A stretch of DNA of 64,000 nucleotides from Serinus canaria (GCF_022539315.1 NC_066321.1:7382824-7446823), one strand, 5' to 3'; positions 13,141 to 26,100 are shown, numbered from the stretch's first letter. The notes: generated by a model not told the origin, from the sequence alone. Numbers and translations are program-made.

Positions 13141-14843
13141 TGGAGGCTGACAAACACTTCTGAAAGAGGAATTCCACCCTCTATTGTTTCTCCTGTTACA
13201 TAAAAGGTTTGTTTCTTGTTTCTCCCAAAACACATTGTTGGGTTTAGTTATTCTGCATGTTCTGTTTAATTCTTCCACCTGCTTTTCCTTTCTGGGCATG
13301 TTGGTTTCCTTCATGTGACTTTGGTTTATGCAGTCTTAGAAACCAATGCTTCAAGGACCTACTGCTCCCCTCTGTGCTGGCTTCAGAGGGTTAGTTTTGG
13401 AACTGGCACTGCAGAATTTGCAGGGGTAATACAGCACAATATTTAATAATTTATTTAATCAGCAGATCTATTCTGGGGCATTTTGAACTCTCCCTGGTTT
13501 AAACCCATGATATTAAAGGTTTTAAAAAACAAAGTGGGGCAGGATTCATGTACAGTCTAGGAAGTGATGCTGGTTTTCTTGGTCTCAGAACCAAGCAAGT
13601 TCTCTTTCTTTCATGGTGGGCTTTCACTAATTCCTCACTCTCGACAGAGCATCAGATTCACTCTGAGAACATTAAATACAGCTCAGACCAATGCTGTTTC
13701 TCTGAAAGCTTTCTAGAGCAAGCACTTCTGTATTATATACAGGTGTATGATGCCTGGCATATCCCAAGTGTGTTCAGAGTTTGCAGTTTGCTTAATTAAA
13801 AGCGGTGGTATGAATGGTGAGGGAGCAAACAGGCAGAAATAAAACTAAACTGTCTTTGAAACAAAGGGGAAAAAAAGAAAAAAATATGGAATACGAGAGT
13901 AACCAAGGAATTGAAAACATTTTCTTAGTAGCTATAGCTGTTAAGATTTTCAAGACCACTTGTGTGCTTTGAACATTTTAAACATCGTGCAAGCAGGCAT
14001 AACTGCAAATCTAAACATTCTGTCTGGCTTTGAGGATGTTGAACCTTTGATTGTCACAGAGGTGCAGCTCATAGAAGAGCAGTGATTAAAAAAGTTGGGT
14101 TTTTTCTCTTTTAGATATTTAAATAAAGAAATTGTTGCTTTTGCTACTGACTCCTGAAAACTATCTCCAGTTTCTAAATTGAAAATATGGTTTTGGAGAA
14201 GTATTCATATATTTATGGGAGAGCTGTTTTTAGTGCCAGGCAATGATGCACTCAGGCTGATTTCTCTGTATAGAAAACAGGCTTCTTAGCTCTGTTTGTG
14301 CACTGGATTTTTCCATTTTTGTGGGAAGTTGTGCCTTCCAGCTGCATCTGCTGCCATATTTTTTTTCTCCTCCAAGAGAAGCATCAAGAGCTAATTCATG
14401 TTAACATTTGAGGAATGCCATAATGAAGCCCTTATAGGCACATTCAGCTTAAATTTTAAAGGTTGTGTCTACTGGAATATCTGTAAGAGATTGAACTGCC
14501 ATACAACAAATTCCAAACATCACTTTGAGAATGATTTCTAAATTAGTGTTAATGTTTCCTTGTGGCTTCTAGATGAGTTTTCATTTGAGCTCATAAAAAG
14601 TACGGTTTTCTCAGTATTGCTACCTGTGGATTTAACTTCTGATTTCAAAGACTTTCCTGCTTAACCCTGAGGAACTTTTCTTTCCTTCCCAAACAGGAGT
14701 TGCAAGAGCAGGAACACTGAATGTTTTCTCCAGAGAAAACAGATTGAAGCAAAAAAATAAAGCACAAAATGTGCTCATATTTAAAAGGGTTTCTCTGTAA
14801 TGGTCTTACAGATGATTGTACATGTCATATTTTTATGTGCAGA

Positions 14844-14867
14844 ATACATGTATTTATATACATGTAT
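14844..14867. repeat. Repeated 10-bp palindrome ATACATGTAT
   Basis: The self-complementary decamer ATACATGTAT occurs at 14844-14853 and again at 14858-14867, four bases apart. The two copies are both direct and inverted repeats of each other. It probably belongs to the same unstable TA/TG-rich context as the microsatellite 180 bases downstream. Confidence 0.75.
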
Positions 14868-15042
14868 AACATTGTATGCTAAATTGGAGCTTTGGAAGTA
14901 AAAATCTTTAAAAATAGAGCTTTAGAAAAAAGAGTCTTGATGCACAGTTGTTCCATCTGTGTCTGACAAAGGAACCTTTCTGAGGTGCCAGAATAACATG
15001 CAGGTTTGTATGGGCTTTTACACTATGTATAATACTTATACA

Positions 15043-15088
15043 TGTGTGTGTGTATATATATACTGTATATATATATATATAATATATA
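15043..15088. repeat. Compound (TG)n(TA)n microsatellite
   Basis: A short TG run passes into alternating TA, interrupted by CTG and AA. Alternating purine-pyrimidine tracts like this are typically length-polymorphic. It lies in noncoding sequence. Confidence 0.9.
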
Positions 15089-16379
15089 CAAACATATTAT
15101 CAAGCAAAATGTGTACTCACTCCTGCAGTTTGGTAGATGGCAGTCCTTCCTTGGGATGGATTTCCACATCTGCCTCTGAGGTAGTTTCTGAAAGTCAGAA
15201 TTTTCTTGGAAAAGTACAGTAAATAACGCTGTCAGCTGAAGATTAAAACCTTTTCATAGCTTCAGAATTTTCTCAGATTTTTTACCCTCTCTGTTAGTGT
15301 GATCATCAGTGATCTATGGCAGAAATTTCTGATATCTGTTTACTTCACAATCCAAAGTGCAAAGTAAATGCTCTTATCTTTAAGATTCAGGCTGAAGAAA
15401 ATACCCCAGTACAGAAATCTGATAAGAAACTGACCCTTGAAGTTCACAATGCCAAAGGCAGAATGTGATGACAGGTTTTTTCCTTTTGTTGATTATTGGC
15501 TGACACTGAATAAATACTCTGCATTTGCCATTTGCAGCTCAACAGTAGATTAATGTTCTGAGCAATAGAAATTTGACTGGGAAAGAGAATTTGATTGCTC
15601 ACCCTACAAGAGACCCCACTGCTGGAGCTCAATGAAGCCTGAACCACTATGGGCTTAGATTTGAAAACCATCACTCCTTTTCAGGAATCTCCTTTAGTTT
15701 TACCCCCTCTCCCTGGAAATTTAGCAAGGCTTTCCTACTCTAAGGCTGGAAAGCAGATAAAGAGAAGGCAGATCTCTAGTTACTACCTGCAGGAAAAAGA
15801 AAAGATCAGGTATTGAAGTTCTTGTGAGAAACCTGGTCTTGGAAGGTTTTTCCTCACTGCTTAAGTGTCAAAGGGTTTGGATAACAAGAGAAACATCAGA
15901 CTTAAAACTTTAATGTCTCTTTCATCCTGTCAGCTTAGGAAACCAAAGACACTTGAGTGTTTCTTGCTCCACGCTCATGCTTAGGATACTAGCCAGGAAG
16001 AAAAAAGGTGGAAAATTTTGGACTAACTCAACAAAGCATTGGAAGTTCTTATACAGGGTTTCTATCCTCTCCTTGGAGAGGTCCTGCTACTTTTCTAGTT
16101 TAAGAAGCATTGAAGACATGGATTTATACTTCCTTCCTATCCCAAACTAGCTTACATTTTTAAGCTATTTGACATAAAATCAAAGGTTTTTAGGCCTATT
16201 GAAAAATAACTTTGTTGCCTACTTTGTAGTTTAGACTTTGATACCTTTTGGAAAGGCTGTTGGATTTTTCCTTTTCTTCTTGGACTTCTCAGTCATAGAA
16301 ACAGAAAGCGCTGAGAATGTGAAATAGTCTGGAAATGTTTGCTCTTCCATCAAGAAACACAACATGTCCTTTCAAAGCT

Positions 16380-16900
16380 TAATTGAGCAGCACAAAGCTA
16401 ATTAGCTGTCCAAAGACAGGGCATTTAATGCACAATCCAGCATTAATTTGTTCTACAGACTGAGCTTATCTCATATATAAATGCCTTTGCCCTGTGGCTT
16501 TCCAAACAGCTGCAATATAAAAAAAAGACTGATAACTCTGTCATGTAAATGTTGCTTGCTTCCTTCACTTGTGCATAAATATTGAACTGCATGTGAATTG
16601 TAACTGGAAAGTTTTCACGGTCACAATGAAAAAATAATTTGTATTTTTATTCCCTTGTAGCTGGGAATAATGTTATCACTCTGGGAAGCAAAAGCCATCA
16701 TTTGAGGTTTGTGGTAGATTATCATTTACAACCTGTTAACCTAATGTGTAATTTAGATGGTATATTGAATAAATAGTTTCACAGCTTTTTGTGGGTAGTA
16801 AATAATTGCCTTATCGCTTTCTCTTTATTGTAAAATTCCTAAATATATTTGTTAAGCTATTAAAACACAGAGGAATTGCTGCAGTTTATAAGAAGGAAAT
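16380..16900. promoter_or_regulatory. Possible conserved noncoding element (A+T-rich)
   Basis: This half-kilobase has no repeats and no open frame but is dense in short homeodomain-core words. It includes the exact 12-bp palindrome AGCTAATTAGCT at 16396-16407, then CATTTAATGC, CATTAATTTG and TGTAATTTAG. The texture resembles vertebrate developmental enhancers, which are A+T-rich, repeat-free and rich in TAAT. This rests on composition and motif impression only; such words are common in A+T-rich DNA. Confidence 0.25.
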
Positions 16901-17972
16901 TTTGTGTTGTTAATCTTTGAAGCATACAGCATCATTTTCAGAGGCTATTTAACAATTTCTCTCCTTTCTCCATCTCCAGTAAAAAACCCGTGATTTTCTT
17001 AGGATTTGCAATGAATGAGTTCATGAAGGATGACTTTTCATGCCCAAATACTAAAGCCTATAATGTTACCGCGGGTGTCTTGCTGAATTCATTGTTCTAC
17101 AAATGTTTGCAATCAATCTCTCCTCTTCTTAATACCAGTTGATTCTTTTGTACATTACACTGTTTCTTGAAAGGCCCCTTAGGAAAGAAATTTTGACCCT
17201 TTTTTCAGAGACCAAATGTACCTGGTCCTTAAAATATATTTGCAGTAAGATTATTTTTCCGTAAAAATTTTTCTTTGGCCATCCATGCCAAAGAATTTGG
17301 AGATGCTCATATGGGACCATGGGCTTTCCTCAGGTTCTGATGAAATCTCAGGAATAAGCCTCCAGCATAACTTTCCTTTTAGGACGAGTCCTAAAGGACA
17401 AAGGGACAGAGCTGATGTATGCTTGGGCTGCCAGAGACTGGAGTAGAGAAGGACAACATGAAAGACGAAAGGAATGAGAGAAAAAAAATATTTCAGGATG
17501 GTTGGAAGAGACAACTGCCAGTAAGAGAGCTTTTGCCAGTGAAGTGAGATGTGACTTCCCAAAATTTAACACAAGTCCATATAATTTCTCTCGCCTATCA
17601 AAATTTTGTCATGCAACCCTTTCTCACAGATGGCTTGTTCTAATGCTCCATCCTGGCTGGTGCCTGGAAATGAGTGGATATTAATCCACTCCCTGTGAGC
17701 CTGCTGCTCTGCTGTTGAATGTCCTGTGTATCCTCTCTGACATCCCCTCTGGCCCATGCATCTTTATTCTCTACTCTGTGGAGTCCCTTAACTGCATCCT
17801 CCTCAGCCTCGAGTTGGTCAGGTGTGTGGAAGTAAAAAGGAAGGAAATCACATCATTATTTGCTCATATAAATTGGTTTCTCAGTGAAGACTAATAGTGC
17901 CAGTGATTTATAAAGGTTATATATCAAGGAAAGAGATATTGGAAAGATATTTTCCATTTTCAAACTTTAAGC

Positions 17973-17986
17973 AAAAAAAAAAAAAA
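17973..17986. repeat. Poly(A) run, 14 A
   Basis: Fourteen uninterrupted A residues. No target-site duplication or upstream retrocopy can be recognised, so it is best read as a mononucleotide repeat. Confidence 0.8.
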
Positions 17987-19700
17987 GACAACCCTATGAA
18001 TTTTATTGCTAGGTCATAATTTATCTTCCTTGTAGTTAACATATCTATATTTAAAGAAGCCAGTATTGAATTTCAGGGTTTATAGGAAGCTGTGGGTACT
18101 GTCCTTCCAACATCAGCCTGCAGCTGCACACCTGGATGAGGTTTCTGAGGCAGGCAGCCTTCATCTGGGGAGTGCTCCTCAGCATTGTCTCATTCTGCAC
18201 CCTTCTTCCTCCATCCCAAGGTGAAGGAGCTTCCCATGGGGTTGTGCTTCCCTCTTTGCCCTTCTTCAACTGGACAAGTGTCTTCCCTTCTCCTGAAGGA
18301 CACCAGTGATGATACAGTCACCAAATGGCCATTGTGCAAATGGGAAAGAGAATTTTTGCCCAGGCAAAAGATGGAAGATGACTGATCACCTTCTCAGGAT
18401 AAAAGGTGGGAAGACAATAAGTCTATCCACAAATCAGTTTTTCCAGAAACATTATCTCCAGTTCATACACTGATATTGCCGATTTATTAAGCTGCTGATC
18501 ACTCTGTCCTGCAGCTGCCTCTGAGTGCGAGGCACAGAGTGAGCATCTGGGAAAGGGCTCTGCACCTGAGGTGTAAGAAGCGCCCTCCACAGAAATACAC
18601 ACTGTACACTGTGTTGTGTGAGCAGAGAAAAAGAGTGATGAGAGAATGGGAGATATTTATAGACTCACCATACATTGCAAACAAATTTGGCAAAAAATAT
18701 GGGGCTTGTCATTTGGAATATGTTAAAGTTTGAAAGTAGTTAAATAATGAATCAAAGTGCTTTAGGTGAGAGAAGCTGAGGGGTGTTCTGTGCCAGGGTA
18801 GAGCATTGAAAGGGGCAACCTGACTGGAGCCAAGAGGAGAAACAGTGATTTTGGTTAACACCTTTCATTATTCTGTTCTTCTGCCTATTCCTAGAGACTC
18901 TGTGCAGGTTTTCTTGATGAAGCATGTGGTCACTCCATCTAAATACAATCTGTGTCTTGCAGAGAGGTTCACATCCAATACTGCTTGCCCACTGTGCTGG
19001 AAAACCTGGCTTTTCAGACTTGTTGATTTTTTTCAGCTACCCAAGACACTAACTTTTCATCTGGAATGCAATTTTAAAAATATGGTGCATATCTGGCTGC
19101 AGCTACAAGACGTCCAGACTTTCTGAAGTAGCTATCTCCATGTTGGTTGTTTAAAGCTGACATTTAGTTCTAGAAAATCTAGAAAAAATCCACCAACTTT
19201 GGATTGATGGTCTGAGCTGAGCAGGACAGGACTGAAACAGGAACTTTTCTTTAGAGATCCTCAGGTGAACAGCTTATAGGTACTTTGGAGGTGAAATATT
19301 TAGAACATTCTGCCTTGATCGTGGTTGTTTTGAAATCAGTTTCTGTTTCTGACTGATTTTTTGTCTTTGAAATACTTGAACAACAAGTTAGGATTATTAC
19401 AACTTATTATTTAGATTTCAGAAAAGTTTGGATTATCTGTTTTATTACAACTGAATTAGTTCCCTTTGGTTGCCAGACTGTATTATCTACACAAACTTCA
19501 CTGCACCTCCTCACTTGCAGCAATCCTTCATTTTGGCACCAACTTTAATATCATTGTTTATTCTTATCTATTATGTTCCATGAGAGATTTAGGAAAGGTT
19601 TATTTTTTTATTAAATGGCAACAGTTATTGCTGATGGATGATAATTTATAACTCTCCTACCAATAAGAAAGAAATAAGCCTTTTGTTTTTATTATGCTCT

Positions 19701-19740
19701 TGGTATAAAAGAAATGGCTGATTGCTGGTATAAAAGAAAT
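19701..19740. repeat. 15-bp direct repeat, 25-bp period
   Basis: TGGTATAAAAGAAAT occurs exactly at 19701-19715 and 19726-19740, separated by GGCTGATTGC. Each copy contains a TATAAAA word, which would look like tandem TATA boxes. Nothing downstream supports promoter use, and slippage duplication is the simpler reading. Confidence 0.85.
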
Positions 19741-20185
19741 AAAACAACTCATACATCCAGGAAAGCTTATTGCATTATCAGGCAATACACCTGCCTAACT
19801 GATGAATAGGACTCAGTCTTGCAGTTAATAAAAAACTGAAGTTATTTCAGGCTGAAATATTGTAGAATAAAACAACGCAAATATTGTTCACGACAATTTC
19901 ACTATCATAAAGAAATTGAAGTTCTTAACTATGGGTTGAAGAAAATCTGTGTTCTGCTCTAAGTCCAGGCTTTTGGCTTTTCAGATTCATTTTTTGTATT
20001 GTTTTCTTAATGTCAAAATGGCCATTTTATCTTAAAATTATGTTCAATTTGAAGATGAAAATGACTCTATACTAATGTAAGTATTGAAAATGTATAAAAT
20101 ACTATGAATTTTCATTTAGTTTTTTTAAATAATATAAAAAAAATAAAATCATATGGATAACAAACTCCAGTCTTCCTAGTGATAG

Positions 20186-20713
20186 CTAATTAACAATTGG
20201 AAAATTTTTGCTCAGCTGTATTTTACAGTCCACCGCTGGACTACTATCCTGTGAAAATAATAAACATCCCAGCAGAAGCAAATTGAACCATTTCCCTTCC
20301 AGATTGTTCCCTTTTTCCACCAGCAGCAGCACTGTGAAATAGGCTACATGAGTTCCGGAGATGAGCAGTAAGAATGAGATAGCAGAATGAAGGGAATTCA
20401 TAAAGAAGGCAACAACCCAAAGCAAGCACCTCCTCCCCCAAACCCCCATTTCTCTAAGACAGAAATGCTCCTTGTGCCACCCATTGACTTCATTGGTCTT
20501 TTGGCAAGACATCTTCTTGGCCAGAACCTGAGTTTTGCAGCTGGACAGGGCTCCAGGATCAGCTCTGCGTGTCCTTCTTGTCTTTCTCCTTGCTGACTTC
20601 CTTGCCCTGCTCTTTGGGAACTGCAGCCAGGACAGGGCATATGAGATCCCGTTTGGAAGGACCTGAGTGTCCAGCACAGGACCCCTCTGTGAGAAGAGGC
20701 TTCCTATAGCCAA
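20186..20713 (-). other. Longest open frame in window (175 codons), unrecognised
   Basis: This minus-strand ATG frame is the longest in the window. Its translation has an arginine/lysine-rich cluster (residues about 35-50, KSRARKSARRKTRRTRR) followed by a hydrophobic stretch (about 94-131, including FFMNSLHSAISFLLL). It matches no family I know. Overlapping frames are open on the plus strand and in another minus frame, which argues for generally stop-poor sequence. It could be a retained fragment of something coding, or a noncoding RNA frame; chance remains likely. Confidence 0.15.
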
Positions 20714-20778
20714 AGAAAGTACAAATATAACCCTGCAGACAGCTGCAAAGCAGTTCTCTGTTCAGGACTTTCCTGTAG

Positions 20779-20927
20779 GAAGTGAGGTGCACTACAGTGT
20801 ATCAGAGCTTGTGGGGCTCTGCAGAGCCTTCATGGGTCAGTTTGGTGGAACTTCTGAACTGGAAGTGTTCACCACTGAAACCCAGGGAAATTTGAATGCT
20901 TTAGATGCCAAAACATGTTTACTGAAG
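20779..20927 (+). other. Candidate exon (unconfirmed)
   Basis: The acceptor-like GGACTTTCCTGTAG ends at 20778, and AAG|GTAATA gives a donor after 20927. The 149-base interval is open in the frame of an ATG that lies upstream at 20667, which runs on to 21032. The peptide includes SEVHYSVSELVGLCRAFMGQ and then FGGTSELEVFTTETQGN, an ordinary-looking globular composition. I do not recognise it. This is the longest splice-bounded open block I found, but it has no CpG enrichment or repeat of family motifs to support it. Confidence 0.22.
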
Positions 20928-21039
20928 GTAATACTGACTCTCTTACAAGTCTCTGCAGAAAACTGCCAATTGCAAAAGCTGTCAGTTTGCATCCCTGATG
21001 TCTGGATGGCATCTAAATTGTCCTTGTGTTGAACTCCCT

Positions 21040-22870
21040 TTGTCATCTAATGAGGCACATCAAAGGGGAACACTAAGAGAAGTTAACTTTGTTTCATAAT
21101 TTGATGCTGTAGAGTTCAGTATCATTCCAGCATGTAGCTCCTCTCAATTTACATTGAATAGGATTCACTGGAGAGTATTCTGTCTCTTGTCATTCTTATA
21201 ATGGACACTGAGTTTTCCCAAAGAAGTCTGACCTAATTCTCTTGGCAATTCTGATGCTATTTCTAAGACAGTCAAAGGAGTATAAATGAATATATCCCCT
21301 CTGATCATAAAAATCAAAGCAAACTTCACATACTAATGGCAGACTGTGACCCCAAAGTTTCAATAATCTAAGAACAGTGTGCCTCAGCCAGGTTTTTCAT
21401 GTTCAAAGCTTGAGCCAAGCCATAAGGTCTTGAGCAAGGTCTTATGCCCTTTGTGAAGAGCTAGCATTTAGATTTTATGGGGTAGGATACTGGGAATTAG
21501 AAAAGTCCAGCTTTTTCTGGTTCAATACTACAATGAACAACATCAACACAATACTTTCAAACCTTCAGCTGCTTTTGTGTTTTCTTTAGCTCATTATAAT
21601 ATACTGCATGTTGACATATTTATTCTTAAAAGGCTGAAGGAAGAGACGAAGTTTTCTCCATGGAGAGAGATTTTCAGCACATTGAGATGGATCCAAAGAA
21701 AACATAACTTCTGCCAAGACTGGGGCTATCAAACAGAATAGGGGGGAACACATAACACCTTCTTCCTGAAAAGATCAAAGCAGATGACGTTTTACAACCA
21801 CAGGACTCATGTGAAGTTTTCTCTTATTTGAGAATTGCAAATTTTCCTTGATCAGAAAAAGATTTTCTGAGAGATACCTCTTTTGTACAGTGATTAAAAT
21901 GGAATAACCTCATGACATTTCTTAATAGAAGCTTTAACAGTCACCAGTTTGACCTCTCCTTATTGATTTGTGGAATATATATACATATATAAAAGAAAAT
22001 GCTAGAATTGATTGCTTGTGTCAAACACCTCAAATAAGAGGACACACAAGTTTTAAAATTGGCAGTATATTGAAATTTTTGGAGTTGAAATCAAGTTATT
22101 TCATAAACTTGGGAAGAATCCTAAATGTCAAACTGTACTTATGAGCAATCCAACAGTAATAAGTCACATGCACATAATTAAACTCTAAAAATACTAGTAC
22201 TAAGCTAGGGAAGCAGCTGACTTACAGTGAGTTTTAGAAGCAAAGCTGAGAGAAAATGAATTTAAAATTGAGGGAACATGTAACACCTAGACGCTGTAAT
22301 TTAAAACCTGACGGAAAAAAAAGTTGGCTGTATGTGTTATCAATGAGTATTCCCCAAACAAGTTAGTAATTTTACTGTTTTCTCATTTCAGAAAGCAGTC
22401 TCTAGCATGGTAAAGTGCTACAGCTTTTTTTAGATGTGATACCATTCTGTCTTAATGCTCAGTCATAAGGTCATTTTACTGTGTGTAGGAGTGAATGTTC
22501 TGAGAGTCAGAAATTCAAGTAATTAAATCAGAAGTCAATTTCAATGGCTTAATTGGCTGAATATTCTTTGCCAAGTACAGAAAATGCCATGAGATAGCTT
22601 TTTGTGAGATCTATTTATTTACACAATTCTTCCATGGAGTCGCATTTGCTCATTCTTCTGGTCTTGGATGTTCAACAAGCTCTTTTTGAATTGCTAACAT
22701 GCTGCATGTATCTGCAGATAAAATGATGCAAGTTGCAGATTTTTTTTCCTCATGACTTATTATTCCTTTTTATATAAAATTTAGATTTCCTCAAAACTTT
22801 GCAGTTGCTAAATGAGAAAAAATTCCTCGGCACTCCCACTGGAGCCTCAAGGGCTTAAATATTTGGTTAA
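21040..22870. other. A+T-rich noncoding stretch
   Basis: No frame of note. It contains a short TA-rich tract at 21975-21991 and the pair AAGGTCTT...AAGGTCTT near 21425-21450 that forms a weak direct repeat. Nothing else is identifiable. Confidence 0.55.
21975..21991. repeat. Short TA-rich alternating tract
   Basis: Seventeen bases of alternating A and T interrupted by one C. It is a minor simple repeat. Confidence 0.6.
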
Positions 22871-22875
22871 ATAAA

Positions 22876-22926
22876 ATGAGGTGGGGATTTGTAGCCTATA
22901 TGCTCTTCTCCCTTCTACAAATTGTT
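22876..22926 (+). other. Candidate signal-peptide start exon (unconfirmed)
   Basis: An ATG in a favourable context (A at -3) opens the peptide MRWGFVAYMLFSLLQIV, which has the charged-then-hydrophobic layout of a secretory signal. The frame reaches an excellent donor, GTT|GTAAGTATT, exactly at a codon boundary after 17 codons. Without splicing the frame continues to 23139 (87 codons). No TATA box or CpG-rich promoter precedes it, and I cannot find a second exon with confidence. It might be the first coding exon of a small secreted protein, or coincidence. Confidence 0.18.
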
Positions 22927-23139
22927 GTAAGTATTAACACCTACTCATATTCAGGACTTACTGAACCAGGGCAAGCTTTACCCAGAGGCACTAAACCCAC
23001 CAGCTGTGAGGGGGTTACTTTGCATTGCAGTGGCTTTTGCAAGGAGCTCAGCTCAGCTCCGTGCTTAACACCCCTACTAAAAGGCAAACTATTCTCCATA
23101 TATTTTAGAAGTGTGTTTGATTTAGCAGTTTTTGAGTGA

Positions 23140-26100
23140 TTAGTTGGATTCTTCCTGCCTTTTAGACAATAGTACTGATTAAGCTATTCAGTTTTTAATT
23201 GTACATTATAAAATGTGTTTGAAATTAGGATTGTGCTAAGGGTTTTTGTTTAATGTTTTTAAAGTGGGCCTAGAAGTCAGGTTTTATTGACTTTCCATGG
23301 GGTCATAGTTATGTAATCACTTCTAGCCCACTGCAAGCATAAGATAAAACATCTCAATGTAAAATCATGCACGTGGACGCCCTCTCTGTGAAGGGCTGAA
23401 CTCAGACTCCAACTTGCACAGCAAGATCAAAGACAGCATTAGAGCAGAAATAGCGATATAACCATGGCAGCCCAGGCAGGGGTCACACACCCATCCAGGA
23501 TTTACTGCAGGTTCTCCCATTTGGCCCCTGTGCTGTGTCAGGAGTATCAGGATCATGCCTTGCGCAGTTATTTGGTGCTGAGATGCCTATCTGAATTACA
23601 ATCATATCTTTGACTGAAGTGAGGACAAGCTCTGAGCACTGAAGTCACTTTTGAAAATGAGATTTAGCTGAGTTCGAAAATTGGATTTCCCTGGTCTATT
23701 GACAGGCTTCTAAAGGACCAGCCAAGTGGGACGGAAAACAGGTTTATAAATGAAATATGTTATTTACTGGCAGAACATTAGGGAGGCCTCTGGTGAAGTG
23801 TTTTGAATAAGTTTTCCACTGAAACTATTAGTGAGCTAAATTCAGAAAAAAGTAATGGCTTCATTAGTTGCTATGATACAAAGTAAAGTAAAAATCCTCA
23901 CACTAACTGCTGGTGTTGTAAAATAAAATGTTCTGCATCTTATGGTTACTGCATGTTTAACTCACATTTCCAAAACTTCCCAGAATATATAAACAAGTAT
24001 TCTGTTTTTCCATATCAGGTGCTTGAAAAGCTTATTACAGCCTGTTTCTGCAGCTTAGCATCTTCTCTATAGTACAGTGACTAGTGTTTGATATGTGAAT
24101 AAAGCAGACAAGACACTTCACAGAATATAAAAGGATCAAAACCAGAATGTTCCTCATTACCCCTGGTTTGTGCTCTCAGAGATGTAACAAACACCTGACT
24201 AGCACTGGAAATATATGCTGAATTTTGTGCATCAATAGGTTTCTGTGACTTTCACCAGTGAAGTGTTTACATAAAAGCAATTATTTTGTACAAACATTTA
24301 TATCCATGAAAGTGTTTGCAACTTAATCTGGAAAGAGAAATTATCACATCATTGGAGAAAGGCTCAGTGTCCTAAAATTGACATGTCTGCATGAGGATAA
24401 TTAGCTTCTTAATTGCATGACAAAGCACTCAAGGCTTCACTGGAGATCAGAGGCCCCATTGAGCTAAGTTGTTTATAAGCAAAACTGTAGACACTTCCTT
24501 CTTGTTCCTGTAGGTATTTTCATCTAAAATAAGTTTCCTTACTCAGCCAGAATTTTTAGCCAAAGTGCAAGAGCCATTTGGTAAAGTTCTGCTTTGGATT
24601 TTGGCCCCACTTCACTTTGAACTAGGTGAACTATCAGAAAAGTGGCAAAAAGTTATCAGGCTCCAGCTGAATTCATGTTTTCCCATGGAGGTTTTGATGT
24701 GTACTGGAGATGGAGCTCTTTCAGTTTCACGGGGCCATGTGCTGTGCCTGGGTGCTCACCACTGAAGCCAGGTTAGTGCTGCCAGCTTGCTGGAATATGT
24801 TTGTCTTTCTTTTTAATTGTTCACTTGAAAAATACTGATCCAGGTGTGTATAGAGTGCTTAGAGGGATCATTCCCCTCAGTTCAGATGTCTTACAGTGCT
24901 TCACTGAAGGTGAAGATTTCTAATCTGTTGCTCAGCAAGTGACTCAGTCTTCATTTTCCCAGGATTTTTTGCAGTCAGAGAGTCCTTTCTGAAAACTCCA
25001 TCTTGTACCAGAGGCTGCCTCATCTCTCTCTTTCCAGGCTCACCCCCAGAGTATTTGGAGTAGGTTGACCTGGGCAGGTTTTCTGGAGAAGCTGTGGCTG
25101 GCAGCAGCAAACCCCACTTTCCCCTAGAGGGTTCTACCAAGGGGTCTGGGAATAGGAAACAGTGGAAAAGTGGTACAAATCATTTGTACAGAAGCAAGGA
25201 AAGCGTCCACTTAATTTTGAGTGTGCAGAGGATGATCTGCACAATATTTCCCTGAGATGCCTCTGTGAAATGTGGATTCATCTTTCTCTTATGAATTCTT
25301 TCAGAAATTACTCTTCAAAAATGTGTCAAGCTATGTCATAGATTTGTGTGGCTCTGACAAATTACAGGAAGGAACAAAAACATTTCTCTCTCCTTACTAA
25401 AAAAAAGGCCAATTTGAGACACTTTTCAATGTGAATCGTTCTAATTTAATGGCATCTCAGTAGTCAGATCTTCTCAGTGCATCCAACGACAAAACACACA
25501 ACCATTTGCAGTGGCTTATGTGTCATTAAAATAAATGGAACATATTAATGAATGCTTCTGAAATAATTTTTACTCTTTCCAAGACTGCAAGGATTTTCAA
25601 AGCAGTTGCCTTGGATTTCATTTCAGACAACACTGAAATGCTAACTATTACTTCACTGTGCCCAAAGATTTTAGCAGTTTATTGTATTCTTCAAAAATCT
25701 GTGCTGAGAGATGTTCAGACAAGTGAAAGTATTATGACCTGGGTGCAAAGAGATGTTCAAACACCTCGGATGGTACCATCCAGTAGAAAATGATATCACT
25801 CTCCCTTATCTTTGTAACCCTACGTATGTCAGTGTCAAAGGACTCTGAAGAGGTTTTTTCCTCTTTATGTTGAGGACATTCTTGAAAAAAAAGTAAAGCT
25901 AAAAGTAAAATCACTGAGGCAAACTTTGACACATATATATTCTTACTAAAATTTCTCTTGAATACTTATTTGCTTCTGCAGGTTTGGTTTGCATATAATC
26001 CTGTACTTGTCATTGAAATGCTTTCCTTATCAGAAACATGACAGAGAAAATGAGTCTTCTGTAAAAGAAAACACTCAAAAAAATTGGTAAATGTTTGTAT

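Larger units (their letters stand above)
13140..16380. other. A+T-rich noncoding stretch
   Basis: This stretch contains the microsatellite at 15043-15088 and a short palindromic repeat at 14844-14867 but no supported gene. The 87-codon frame at 14959-15222 is partly translated microsatellite. Frames at 13548, 15444 and 15953 are short and unrecognisable. Confidence 0.5.
16900..20180. other. Noncoding stretch
   Basis: No gene is supported. It contains a 14-base poly(A) at 17973-17986 and a 15-bp direct repeat at 19701-19740. A phrase at about 17497-17512 (GGATGGTTGGAAGAGAC) weakly recalls an antisense CR1 tail but lacks the remaining consensus. Frames of up to 103 codons overlap on the minus strand at 17251-17572 without family resemblance. 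Confidence 0.5.

Noticed and set aside
17497..17512. GGATGGTTGGAAGAGAC, suggestive of an antisense CR1 tail
   Set aside because: The following consensus (ACCTCTGGAGATCATCTAGTCC-type block) and the octamer repeats are absent; the resemblance is only about a dozen bases.
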